Shown here one piece after another: positions 25,024-33,324 of a stretch of 64,000 nt of DNA. Under the pieces are notes generated by a model. That model had not been told where the DNA came from and did not search any database. It saw nothing but the letters and a program-made list of their open reading frames with translations. Positions within the stretch are counted from its first letter, which is position 1, and each line of letters opens with the position of its first letter. The stretch is from Stappia taiwanensis (GTDB lineage Bacteria; Pseudomonadota; Alphaproteobacteria; Rhizobiales; Stappiaceae). The stretch lies in contig NZ_BMCR01000006.1 in NCBI RefSeq assembly GCF_014635285.1, forward strand, positions 186,001 to 250,000, given 5' to 3'. A program made the translations under genes and the position numbers.

Positions 25024-26076
25024 ATGGAAAAGCGCCGTCTCGGACGCACCGACCTTTTCGTCTCCAGCCTTTGCCTCGGCACCATGACCTTCGGCGAGCA
25101 GAACACCGAAGCGGAAGGTCATGCCCAGCTCGATGCCGCCCTGGCGCATGGCATCAACCTGTTCGACGCCGCCGAACTCTACCCGATCCCGCCGAAGCCG
25201 GAGACCCAGGGGCGGACCGAGGAAATCCTCGGCAACTGGATGAAGGCACGGGGCAATCGTGCCTCGGTGGTGATCGCCACCAAGGCGGTGGGGCGCACGG
25301 GCAACACCTGGTTCCGCGAGGGCGGCGTGCCTGGGCGTTTGACCCATGCGCAACTGACCGAGGCGGTGGACAAGAGCCTGCGCCGGCTGCAGACCGATTA
25401 CATCGACCTTTATCAGTTGCACTGGCCGGACCGGGAGGTCACCTGCTTCGGCTCCAATCCGACGATCTGGGAGAACCCTGCTCAGGCGGCGGACGAAACC
25501 CCGATCGAGGAGACCTTGTCGGCGCTGGCCGGTCTGGTGGCGGCGGGCAAGATCCGGCACATTGGCCTGTCCAACGAAAGCCCCTGGGGCACCATGCGCT
25601 ATCTGGCCGCCGCCGAGCGGGTCGGCCTGCCGCGCGTGGCCTCGATCCAGAACGCCTATTCGCTGGTCAACCGCACCTTCGAGGGCGGGCTTGCGGAAAT
25701 CGCCCTGCGCGAGGATGTGGGCCTGCTTGCCTATTCGGTGTTGGGGCAGGGGTATCTCACCGGCAAGTACCGCAATGGCGCCCTGCCGGCCGGCGCGCGC
25801 AAGACCCTGTTCGACCGGCTGAGCCGCTACGAGAAGCCCGGAGCAGCGGAGGCGATCGACGCCTATCTCGACCTTGCCGAGGAGGTCGGCATCTCGCCGG
25901 CGCAACTGGCGATCGCCTTTGCCCAGAGCCGCGCGTTCACCACCTCGGTGATCCTCGGCGCCACTTCGCTCGGCCAGCTCGAACACGATCTTGGCGCGCT
26001 CGACGTGACCATCGACGCGGAGCTGGAAGCGCGCATCAACGGGCTGTTCCAGCGTCACGGCAGCCCCTGTCCGTGA
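25024..26076 (+). CDS. tas: NADP-dependent aldo-keto reductase, Tas-like
   Basis: The 350-residue aldo-keto reductase has a (beta/alpha)8 barrel with the tetrad Asp48, Tyr53, Lys87 and His133. The segment AAELYPIPPKPETQG after Asp48 is distinctive of the Tas subfamily, whose E. coli member reduces aldehydes and ketones with NADPH. The cofactor loop IGLSNESPWG and the late NADP-binding ILGATSLGQLEHD are present. The ATG follows AGGAAAAAC at suitable spacing. It is not in an obvious operon. The physiological substrate is not predictable. Confidence 0.85.
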   Translation: MEKRRLGRTDLFVSSLCLGTMTFGEQNTEAEGHAQLDAALAHGINLFDAAELYPIPPKPETQGRTEEILGNWMKARGNRASVVIATKAVGRTGNTWFREGGVPGRLTHAQLTEAVDKSLRRLQTDYIDLYQLHWPDREVTCFGSNPTIWENPAQAADETPIEETLSALAGLVAAGKIRHIGLSNESPWGTMRYLAAAERVGLPRVASIQNAYSLVNRTFEGGLAEIALREDVGLLAYSVLGQGYLTGKYRNGALPAGARKTLFDRLSRYEKPGAAEAIDAYLDLAEEVGISPAQLAIAFAQSRAFTTSVILGATSLGQLEHDLGALDVTIDAELEARINGLFQRHGSPCP

Positions 26077-26263
26077 GCCTTGTCCGGCGTGGGCAGCGCC
26101 GGGCGATCAACTGATTCGCGAACCCGGCGGCGGTGTCGTCGCCGGGGGGCGGCCGGGGCGGACAGAATTTAACAAGCTGATTTCAATCGATTTTATGTTT
26201 TTCCTTGTCGGCAATGCCGATTGCGGTCCTGATAGGGTATCGGCGACAGCGGAGGGGAACACC

Positions 26264-26869
26264 ATGCCTCGACTGTTCACCGGGCTTGAGATCCCGTCAG
26301 ACATCGGTCTCATGCTCTCCCTATTGCGCGGCGGCCTGCGTGGCGCGCGCTGGATCGATCCGGAAAATTATCACATCACCTTGCGCTTCATCGGCGACAT
26401 CGACGAGCGGATGGCCGACGAGGTGGTCGCGGCCTTCGACCGCATCCGGCGGGAGCCGGTGACGGTCCGGCTCGACGGGCTTGGCTCCTTCGGCAATGGC
26501 AAGCCGCATGCGGTCTGGGCGCGGGTCGAGCCGACGCCGGAGCTGATGGAGCTGCAGGCGGAACAGGAGCGCATCTTGCAGCGGCTGGGTCTTCCGCCGG
26601 AGCGGCGCAAGTATACGCCGCATCTGACGCTGGCCCGCTGCCGTGCCTCCAGCACCTCGGATGTGGCGCGCTGGTTGGCCGAGCGCGGCAGCTTCCAGGC
26701 GCCGAGCTTCACTGCGGGTCGCTTCGTGCTGTTCTCCTCGCGCGCCAGCGTCGGCGGCGGTCCCTATCTGGTGGAGGAGGCCTATCCGCTCACCGGCCGT
26801 CATGGCGCCGGCGGCGGCCACACCGAGGGGCGGTTCCCGGTCGACCCGCTGCCCGGGGAACACTGGTAG
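26264..26869 (+). CDS. thpR: RNA 2',3'-cyclic phosphodiesterase ThpR
   Basis: The 201-residue member of the 2H phosphoesterase family opens 2',3'-cyclic phosphate ends on RNA. Both catalytic HxTx motifs are present, HITL near residue 39 and HLTL near 126, with the expected spacing. It starts with the family-typical RLFTGLEIPSDI, and the ATG has GGAGGGGA upstream. Residues after about 175 (Gly-rich, ending PGEHW) go beyond the core fold. It appears monocistronic. Confidence 0.9.
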   Translation: MPRLFTGLEIPSDIGLMLSLLRGGLRGARWIDPENYHITLRFIGDIDERMADEVVAAFDRIRREPVTVRLDGLGSFGNGKPHAVWARVEPTPELMELQAEQERILQRLGLPPERRKYTPHLTLARCRASSTSDVARWLAERGSFQAPSFTAGRFVLFSSRASVGGGPYLVEEAYPLTGRHGAGGGHTEGRFPVDPLPGEHW

Positions 26870-27021
26870 CGGCCCGCAACTGTCTCCCGGCGCCGCAGTC
26901 GATTCCTTTCCTCAAGATCCCCGCGAATTCCGGCTCGCGGTCTGCCTTGCGTTTTGCGCAGGTGCCACTGGCTTTGCCGCAAGCCAGCGGACAACTTGAC
27001 GCAGGTTCCGTTTCCTGAAAA

Positions 27022-27037
27022 AGTTGCATCTGCAACT
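27022..27037. promoter_or_regulatory. Palindromic operator candidate upstream of the TRAP operon
   Basis: The sequence AGTTGCATCTGCAACT has perfect 7-base arms with a 2-base centre, the form of a MarR-family site. It lies 94 bases upstream of the TRAP binding-protein start. A TTGACG that could serve as a -35 element sits at 26996. No cognate regulator gene is adjacent. Confidence 0.5.
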
Positions 27038-27130
27038 AATTGGAGCCTCGCCCGTTCAGGGACAGGGGATGGGAGAGATGCTGTGCGCCGGCCGGCGCCA
27101 ATGGGAGGCCGGCGCCAAGGGAGGGATGTC

Positions 27131-28165
27131 ATGAAGAGGTTCGCCGGACTGGTAACGGGAGGGCTTGTCGCGGTCGCGGCGACGCTCGGGTTCGCGGTCC
27201 CCGCCGCGCAGGCGGAGACGACGCTGGTGCTGTCGTCCTGGCTGCCGCCCAAGCATCCGATCGTCGCCAAGGTGATGAAGCCCTGGGCGCGCGATGTGGC
27301 GAAGGCAACCGATGGCCGGGTCAAGGTGCGGGTGCTGGCCAAGCCGCTCGGCGCGCCGCCGGCCCATTACGATCTGGCCCGCGATGGGGTCGCGGATATC
27401 ACCTACGGGCTGCATTCCTTCACCAAGGACGACCGGTTCCTGCGCTCGCGCATCGGCCAGTTCTCCTTCCTTGGCGACAATGCGGTGGCGGTCTCCAAGG
27501 CCTATTGGGACGTCTATGGCGGCCAGCTCGATGCCCAGGGCGAACATGAGGGGGTCAAGCTGCTCGGCCTGTTCGCCCATGGTCCGGGCATGTTCCACAA
27601 CAACCGGCGCAAGATCGAGAGCCCGGAGGATTTCGCCGGGCTGAAGATCCGCACCCCCGGCGGCTATATCGCCGCGCTGTCGCAGGATCTGGGCATCACC
27701 ACCCAGTTCATGGGGCCGGGCGAGGTCTATGAAAAGCTGTCGCGTGGGGTGATCGACGGGGTCACCTTCCCGATGGAGGCGCTGAAGGCCTTCCGCCTGA
27801 CCGATCACCTGACCAGCACCATGACCGTGCCCGGCGGCATGTACAACACCTCCTGGTTCCTGGTGATGAACCAGGCGAAATGGGATGCCCTGTCCGATGA
27901 GGACAAGGCAGCGCTGGAAGAGCTTTCCGGTGCGGCTTTCGCCGAACGGGCCGGCGCGGTGTGGGATGCGGCCGATGCCGGCGGCGCGGAACTGGTCGCG
28001 GGCACCGACATTGAGGTCTACGCGGCCAATGACGCCGTTCTGTCGGCGATCAAGGAGGCCGCGGCCCGCCATGAGGCGGCCTGGGCCGAGGCGGTCGCGG
28101 CGCAAGGCTTCGATGGGGCGGCGGCGCTGGCCGATCTTCGCGCCCGCACCGGCGTTGCCTACTAG
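27131..28165 (+). CDS. TRAP transporter solute-binding protein (DctP family)
   Basis: This 344-residue periplasmic receptor of a tripartite ATP-independent transporter binds carboxylate-type solutes for Na+-coupled uptake. The signal peptide is about 1-28 (cut after AAQA). The DctP-family helix region EDFAGLKIRTPGG near 175 contains the conserved Arg that pairs with a substrate carboxylate. PPAHYDLARDGVADITYG near 80 and WFLVMNQAKWDALSDEDKAALE near 240 are typical. It is the first gene of a three-gene operon with both membrane subunits. The substrate is unknown because no catabolic genes adjoin. Confidence 0.9.
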   Translation: MKRFAGLVTGGLVAVAATLGFAVPAAQAETTLVLSSWLPPKHPIVAKVMKPWARDVAKATDGRVKVRVLAKPLGAPPAHYDLARDGVADITYGLHSFTKDDRFLRSRIGQFSFLGDNAVAVSKAYWDVYGGQLDAQGEHEGVKLLGLFAHGPGMFHNNRRKIESPEDFAGLKIRTPGGYIAALSQDLGITTQFMGPGEVYEKLSRGVIDGVTFPMEALKAFRLTDHLTSTMTVPGGMYNTSWFLVMNQAKWDALSDEDKAALEELSGAAFAERAGAVWDAADAGGAELVAGTDIEVYAANDAVLSAIKEAAARHEAAWAEAVAAQGFDGAAALADLRARTGVAY

Positions 28166-28181
28166 GCGGGCCGGGCACGCG

Positions 28182-28706
28182 ATGACATCCCCAAACGCTC
28201 CGGGCGTGCAGCCTGACCCTGACGGGGGACGGCGCCCGCGCCGCTCCCTGTGGGATGCGCTCGACCGGGGGCTGGCGGTGGCCGGCGGTACCTTGCTGCT
28301 GGCGCTGACCCTTGTCACCTGCATCGATGTGGTGGCGCGCTATGCCTATGACGCGCCGCTGCCGGGGGCCTATGAGCTGACCGAGATCTTTCTCGCCACG
28401 CTGGTGTTCCTGGCCCTGCCGCTGACCACCCGGCGCGGCGAACATGTGGAGGTGGACCTGCTCGACATGGTGGCCGGCGGACGGATCGCCCGCGCCGCGC
28501 GGCCGGTGACCGGCCTGTTGACGGCGCTGGTGCTGGCGGTGTTTGCCTGGCGCCTGTTCGTCCATGGCCTGCGCCTTGCCGAGGATGGCACGGTCACCAA
28601 CTCCCTGTCCCTGCCCCTTTCCCCCGTGGCCTTTCTCGCCGCCGTGACCTGCGCGATCAGCGCTCTGTCGGCGGCGCTGCAGGCACTGCGTGTTCGCCCG
28701 CGTTGA
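28182..28706 (+). CDS. TRAP transporter small permease (DctQ family)
   Basis: The 174-residue small membrane subunit links the binding protein to the large permease. About four membrane helices are visible after a 25-residue charged N-terminus; CIDVVARYAYDAPLPGAYELTE near residue 47 and VEVDLLDMV near 89 match the family pattern (R-Y, then E-L-x-E, then H/V-x-x-D). The start ATG is 14 bases after the binding-protein stop. The gene overlaps no neighbour. Confidence 0.88.
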   Translation: MTSPNAPGVQPDPDGGRRPRRSLWDALDRGLAVAGGTLLLALTLVTCIDVVARYAYDAPLPGAYELTEIFLATLVFLALPLTTRRGEHVEVDLLDMVAGGRIARAARPVTGLLTALVLAVFAWRLFVHGLRLAEDGTVTNSLSLPLSPVAFLAAVTCAISALSAALQALRVRPR

Positions 28707-28718
28707 ACGGAAGCTTTC

Positions 28719-30038
28719 ATGACGGAATCCCTGATCGGTTTTGCGGTCCTGTTGCTGCTGATTTTCCTGAAGATGCCGGTGGCCTTCGCCATGGCGCTGG
28801 TCGGTCTCGTCGGCTTTGCCCTGATGCGCGGGCTGGATGCGGCGCTGGCGATGACCGGCACGCTGGTGTTCGATGCCGGCCTTGCCTATTCGCTCTCGGT
28901 GGTGCCGCTGTTCATCTTCATGGGCAATGTGCTGGCGCGCTCGGGCATCAGCCACGGTCTTTACGCGGTGGCCAATCACGCGACCGCGCGCATGCGCGGC
29001 GGGCTGGCGATGGCCTCGGTGATCGCCTGCGGTGGCTTTTCCGCCGTTTGCGGCTCGTCGCTGGCCACCGCCGCCACCATGTCCAAGGTGGCGATGCCCT
29101 CCATGCGCCGCTACGGCTATGCCGACAGTCTCGCCGCCGGGTCGATCGCCGCCGGCGGCACGCTCGGCATTCTCATCCCGCCGAGCGTGATCCTGATCAT
29201 CTACGGGCTGTTGACGGAATCGGACATTGGCAAGCTGTTCATCGCCGGCATCGTGCCGGGGCTACTTGGGCTCGTGCTCTATCTCGCCGCCGTGCAGGTG
29301 GCGGTCTGGCGCAATCCGTCGCTGGCCCCGCCCGCCGAAGAGCTCGATCCGCTGACCCGGCGCGACGGGCTCGGCGTTGCCGCGCTGGTGATCCTGTTCG
29401 CCATCATCATGGTCGGCATTTACGGCGGGTTCTTCACGCCGACCGAGGCAGCGGGCATCGGCGCGGGCGCCTCGCTGCCGCTGGCGGCCCTGTTCGGCCG
29501 GCTCGGCTGGCGGCCGCTGATGGGGGCGATCGGCGAAAGCGCGCGGGCAACGGCGATGATCTTCGTGCTGATCATCGGCGCGGATATCTTCACCAACTTC
29601 ATCAATTTCGCCGGCTTGCCGGACGCGCTGTCCGGCTTCGTCTACGACCTTGAGGTCAATGCCTGGCTGGTGATCGCCGCCATTGTCGTCGTCTATCTGA
29701 TCCTCGGCTGCGTGCTGGAAAGCCTGTCGATGATCCTTCTCACCGTCCCGGTGTTCTATCCGCTGGTGTCGGAGCTCGATTTCGGCACCGGCCTCCTGGC
29801 CGATCCGGAACTGGTGCTGATCTGGTTCGCCATCGTCGTCGTGGTGGTTACCGAGATCAGCCTGATCACGCCGCCGGTGGGGCTCAACGTCTTCGTGCTG
29901 CGCAGCGTGCTGGAAGACGTCAGCCTGGCGACCATCTTCAAGGGCGTGACCCCGTTCTGGATCGCCGACATCGTCCGGCTGGGGCTTCTGATCGGCTGCC
30001 CGGTGCTGTCGCTCTGGCTGGTCGGGGCAATGCGTTGA
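28719..30038 (+). CDS. TRAP transporter large permease (DctM family)
   Basis: The 439-residue, roughly 12-helix channel subunit of the TRAP transporter catalyses Na+-driven uptake together with the DctQ and DctP partners upstream. Family features are LKMPVAFAMALVGLVG at the start, GFSAVCGSSLATAATMSKVAMPSM near 110, GGTLGILIPPSVILIIYG near 145, and TEISLITPPVGLNVFV near 375. It begins 12 bases after the small subunit, ending the operon. It is convergent with the LysE-family gene 30 bases away. Confidence 0.92.
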   Translation: MTESLIGFAVLLLLIFLKMPVAFAMALVGLVGFALMRGLDAALAMTGTLVFDAGLAYSLSVVPLFIFMGNVLARSGISHGLYAVANHATARMRGGLAMASVIACGGFSAVCGSSLATAATMSKVAMPSMRRYGYADSLAAGSIAAGGTLGILIPPSVILIIYGLLTESDIGKLFIAGIVPGLLGLVLYLAAVQVAVWRNPSLAPPAEELDPLTRRDGLGVAALVILFAIIMVGIYGGFFTPTEAAGIGAGASLPLAALFGRLGWRPLMGAIGESARATAMIFVLIIGADIFTNFINFAGLPDALSGFVYDLEVNAWLVIAAIVVVYLILGCVLESLSMILLTVPVFYPLVSELDFGTGLLADPELVLIWFAIVVVVVTEISLITPPVGLNVFVLRSVLEDVSLATIFKGVTPFWIADIVRLGLLIGCPVLSLWLVGAMR

Positions 30039-30068
30039 GCGGTTTTCGCCCGGTTTTCGAGGTCTCCT

Positions 30069-30689
30069 CTATCGCGATCCCAGAAGGAGTTTTCCCGCGA
30101 AGCCAAGCAGCACGACACCAGAGAGTTGGCGGAACCTGTTGTATCTCGTCTGTGTCATGAAGCGGTTTCGCAGCATGTGCGCCAGGGCTGAATAGGTGCT
30201 GAGGGAGGCGACGGAGAGAGCGCAATAGGTCAGGACCAGAATGCTCGCCTGCGGCACCAACTCAAGCTGCGGGTCCAAGGTCTGGGGGAAGAGAGCCATA
30301 TAGAATAGCAAAGCCTTGGGGTTGGTCGCGGCCAGTAGGAATGCCTCCATGAAAAGCGCCTTGGCGCCCACCGGGCTCTGGGGCGCCTCGTCCAATGCGA
30401 GCACCTCGGCCTTTGTCAGAAGTTTGCACCCAAGCCATGCGAGGTAGCCGACCCCCAACCAGTGGAAGAGCATCCAGAGAATCTCAGAGGCGAGCACGAA
30501 AGACGCTATGCCCGCTGCGCAAACAGCACCGCCGACGGCAAGCCCCAAGGCATTTCCGGCGATGGTCGGAATGACACGTGCGCCCCCCAGCTGCACGGCG
30601 CGCCGCACCGTGTTCAGGTTGGCGGGACCGGGCGTCACAATGTTGACGATGGAGACCGTGGCGAATGATGTCCAAAGTATCCAGTTCAT
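30069..30689 (-). CDS. LysE-family amino acid exporter
   Basis: The 206-residue inner-membrane protein of the LysE/RhtB superfamily exports amino acids or related metabolites. The signature TPGPANLNTVRRAVQLGG is near residue 19, followed by a NALGLAVGG helix and, near 120, LLAATNPKALLFYMALFPQ, the conserved NPK motif. About six membrane segments are predicted. The ATG at 30689 is chosen; the longer frame overlaps the divergent promoter region. It is divergent from an Lrp/AsnC regulator that likely controls it, and the pair has visibly lower GC than its neighbours, suggesting transfer. Confidence 0.88.
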   Translation of the reverse strand: MNWILWTSFATVSIVNIVTPGPANLNTVRRAVQLGGARVIPTIAGNALGLAVGGAVCAAGIASFVLASEILWMLFHWLGVGYLAWLGCKLLTKAEVLALDEAPQSPVGAKALFMEAFLLAATNPKALLFYMALFPQTLDPQLELVPQASILVLTYCALSVASLSTYSALAHMLRNRFMTQTRYNRFRQLSGVVLLGFAGKLLLGSR

Positions 30690-30702
30690 GATCTTTTCCC
30701 GT

Positions 30703-30719
30703 GTTGAGACATCCTCAAC
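30703..30719. promoter_or_regulatory. Inverted repeat in the lysE-type / AsnC divergent region
   Basis: GTTGAG (30703-30708) and CTCAAC (30714-30719) are perfect 6-base arms around 5 bases, starting 14 bases upstream of the exporter start. It is a likely site for the adjacent Lrp/AsnC regulator. Confidence 0.45.
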
Positions 30720-30775
30720 GGAGAAGCTAACTGGGATTTGCCACAATGTGCTTTTCATTTCAGAGGAGGCAATTG

Positions 30776-30781
30776 TATAAT
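30776..30781 (+). promoter_or_regulatory. -10 box candidate for the Lrp/AsnC gene
   Basis: A consensus TATAAT lies 40 bases upstream of the ATG at 30821; no good -35 was seen. Its presence argues against the upstream in-frame ATG at 30746 as the start. Confidence 0.4.
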
Positions 30782-30820
30782 CCTTCACATCAGAAGGAAG
30801 TTTATGGAACTGGGTTTAAA

Positions 30821-31264
30821 ATGGAAATTTTGCTGGATGATCTCGATCGGACGATCCTCACCGCGCTGGCTTGTGACGCGCGCGTCAGTTGGAAGGATCT
30901 TGCCGATGAGGCGGGCGTATCGTCGCCAACCATTCGTGACCGCGTCAGACGGTTGCAGGATACCGGCGTTATTCTGGGATTTGCCGTGAAGGTATCGCCG
31001 GCGGCGCTCGGCTATTCCCTAGAGGCTATTGTCAGATTCAAGCCGTTTCCCGGGAAACAGCATATCTTGGAACAGCAGATTCAGAGCACGGACAGGATCG
31101 TCCAATGCGACAAGGTTACCGGAGAGGATGGTTTCGTTGCCCGCGTCTTGCTTCGGGATATTGGCGAACTTGATCCGTTGCTGGAGACCTTTGGCAGGAT
31201 GGCGACAACCAACACGTCAATCGTGAAATCCTGTCCTGTCAGGATGCGGCCGCCGGCCTTCTAA
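30821..31264 (+). CDS. Lrp/AsnC-family transcriptional regulator
   Basis: The 147-residue regulator has an N-terminal winged helix (LDDLDRTILTALACDARVSWKDLADEAGVSSPTIRDRVRRL region, with SPTIRDRVRRL as recognition helix) and a C-terminal RAM ligand-binding domain (about 70-147) that includes the VTGEDGFVARVLLRD-type Gly/Asp turn. The ATG at 30821 puts the conserved LDDLDR at the N-terminus. Oddly, the only good Shine-Dalgarno (AAGGAAG at 30793) precedes an out-of-frame ATG at 30804. It probably responds to an amino acid and controls the divergent LysE-family exporter. Confidence 0.85.
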   Translation: MEILLDDLDRTILTALACDARVSWKDLADEAGVSSPTIRDRVRRLQDTGVILGFAVKVSPAALGYSLEAIVRFKPFPGKQHILEQQIQSTDRIVQCDKVTGEDGFVARVLLRDIGELDPLLETFGRMATTNTSIVKSCPVRMRPPAF

Positions 31265-31387
31265 AAGACGTTTTCCGGCATCCGTGCAGGCGCTGTGAAA
31301 GCTGCTTCGTTCCGCTTCTTTCGAGGTTATGCGGGACCGGCGAGCCACAGCGGGCGCGATCCGGACTGGCGGGACAAGGCAAAAAAA

Positions 31388-31418
31388 CGCGCCCCGGATC
31401 GCGGGGATCCGGGGCGCG
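31388..31418 (-). terminator. Terminator after the acyl-CoA dehydrogenase gene
   Basis: A perfect 13-base stem (31388-31400 with 31406-31418) with a 5-base loop is followed on the minus strand by a run of seven T. It sits 28 bases beyond the stop codon at 31446. Confidence 0.85.
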
Positions 31419-31445
31419 CTGGCTATCTCACGGTTTCGAAGGCGT

Positions 31446-33131
31446 TCAGGCCCGCAGTTCCAGCACGCGCCGGGCGATCACCTGCGCCTGGATTTCCGCC
31501 GCGCCCTCGAAGATGTTGAGGATGCGGGCGTCGCACAGCACGCGCGAGACCGCGTATTCCAGCGCGAAGCCGTTGCCGCCATGGATCTGCAGCGCATTGT
31601 CCGCCGCCGCCCAGGCAACCCGGGCGCCGAGCAGCTTGGCCATGCCGGCCTCCAGATCGCAGCGCCGGCCCGAATCCTTCTCCCAGGCCGAGAAATAGGT
31701 GAGCTGGCGGGCCATCATCAATTCGCTCGCCATCATCGCCAGCTTGTCCGACACGCGGGGGAAGGCGATCAGCGGCCGGCTGAATTGCACCCGTTCCTGG
31801 GCGTAGCGCAGTCCCAGATCAAGCGCGGCCTGGGCAACGCCGAGCGCACGGGCCGCCGTCTGGATGCGGGCCCCCTCGAAGGTCTGCATCAACTGCTTGA
31901 AGCCCTGGCCCTCGACCTGGCCGAGAAGGTTTTCCGCCTTCACCTCGAAGCCATCGAAGGCGATCTCGTATTCCTTCATGCCTCGATAGCCGAGCACCTC
32001 GATCTCGCCGCCGGACATTCCCGGCGCCGGGAAGGGGGTCTCATCGGTGCCGCGCGGCTTTTCGGCGATGAACATCGACAGGCCCTTGTAGCCGGGTTCG
32101 CTCGGATCGGTGCGGGCCAGCAGGGTCATGATGTCGGCGCGCACCGGATGGGTGATCCAGGTCTTGTTGCCGTAGATCTTCCACACATCGCCTTCGCGCA
32201 CGGCGCGGGTCTTCAGCGAGGCGAGGTCCGAACCGGTGTTGGGCTCGGTGAAGACAGCCGTCGGCAGCACCTCGCCGGAGGCGATCAGCGGCAGCCACTT
32301 GGCCTTCTGCTCATCCGTGCCACCGCACAGGATCAGCTCGGCGGCGATCTCCGAGCGGGTGCCGAGCGAGCCGACGCCAATATAGGCGCGCGACAGCTCC
32401 TCGGAGACGACGCACATGGATTCCTTGCCAAGCCCCATGCCGCCGAACTCTTCCGGGATGGTCAGGCCGAAGACGCCGAGCTCCGCCATGGTGGCGATCA
32501 CGTCGAGCGGGATGTAGCTGTTGCTCAGGTGCCATTCATGGGCATGAGGGGTGACCTTGTCGGCGGCGAAGCGGCGCATCTCGTCGCGCACCTGCTCATA
32601 GGTCTCGTCGAGCCCGGAGGCACCGAACAGCGAGGCGCCTTCCTGCTGCTGGATCAGCCCGGCAAGCCGGGCGCGGGTCGCCGGCGTGTTGCCGGTGGCG
32701 ATCAGGGCGGCGATCTCAGCCGTATGGAACCGGTCTGCCTGAGCCCCGTCCAGTCCCAGGTCGGCAAGGCGGACGAACTCGCCCTGGTTCATCGGAATGC
32801 CGCCGAAGATCTGCGCCAGGTATTCGGCAAAGCCGATGCGGGTGATCAGCTCCTCGGTCTCGCCGAAAGCGCCGCTTTCGCGCAGGCGATTGCCATAGGC
32901 ATGAAGCTGGCGCAGCGCCTCCACATAGGTTGCCAGCCAGGCCAGACCGTGGGTCGCGCGCTGTTCCGCGTCCATCTTCGCCGTGGAAATCCGGCCACCG
33001 TCCATGACCCGCGCCCGTACCGCATCGGCGGCAGCGCCCAGAAGGCCATCGAGGGCCTCCACGGCGGCGCCGGTCAACTCCTCCAGGGCGCGGTCCATCT
33101 GGTTATCGCCGAATTCGCTCGCTAGCGACAT
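31446..33131 (-). CDS. mcd: Acyl-CoA dehydrogenase, probably methylsuccinyl-CoA dehydrogenase
   Basis: The 561-residue flavoprotein has a usual acyl-CoA dehydrogenase core (about 180-561) behind an N-terminal helical extension of some 170 residues. The extension, with HGLAWLATYVEALRQL near 63 and an AEYLAQIFGGIPMNQGE segment, is characteristic of (2S)-methylsuccinyl-CoA dehydrogenase, the FAD enzyme of the ethylmalonyl-CoA pathway for acetyl-CoA assimilation. The core shows TEPNTGSDLASLKTRA and the IFEGAAEIQ motif whose Glu (about 542) is the catalytic base. Other pathway genes are not in the window. A generic acyl-CoA dehydrogenase is the alternative, less likely given the extension. Confidence 0.82.
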   Translation of the reverse strand: MSLASEFGDNQMDRALEELTGAAVEALDGLLGAAADAVRARVMDGGRISTAKMDAEQRATHGLAWLATYVEALRQLHAYGNRLRESGAFGETEELITRIGFAEYLAQIFGGIPMNQGEFVRLADLGLDGAQADRFHTAEIAALIATGNTPATRARLAGLIQQQEGASLFGASGLDETYEQVRDEMRRFAADKVTPHAHEWHLSNSYIPLDVIATMAELGVFGLTIPEEFGGMGLGKESMCVVSEELSRAYIGVGSLGTRSEIAAELILCGGTDEQKAKWLPLIASGEVLPTAVFTEPNTGSDLASLKTRAVREGDVWKIYGNKTWITHPVRADIMTLLARTDPSEPGYKGLSMFIAEKPRGTDETPFPAPGMSGGEIEVLGYRGMKEYEIAFDGFEVKAENLLGQVEGQGFKQLMQTFEGARIQTAARALGVAQAALDLGLRYAQERVQFSRPLIAFPRVSDKLAMMASELMMARQLTYFSAWEKDSGRRCDLEAGMAKLLGARVAWAAADNALQIHGGNGFALEYAVSRVLCDARILNIFEGAAEIQAQVIARRVLELRA

Positions 33132-33324
33132 GCATCCTCTCCATTAACCTCATGCGCGATTGCTGCGCATTATGTTGCGGTGCAAACTGTATCGCGCCGC
33201 GCGGCCGAAGCAATCCTTCTTTTGACCGACGGATCAAGAAATTTTATTTCGTGCCGGTTGCGATGCGGCATGAACGGCAGGCGGCGGCTTGACCGGCGGC
33301 GGCCGCTGCCGCAAACGAGAACAC

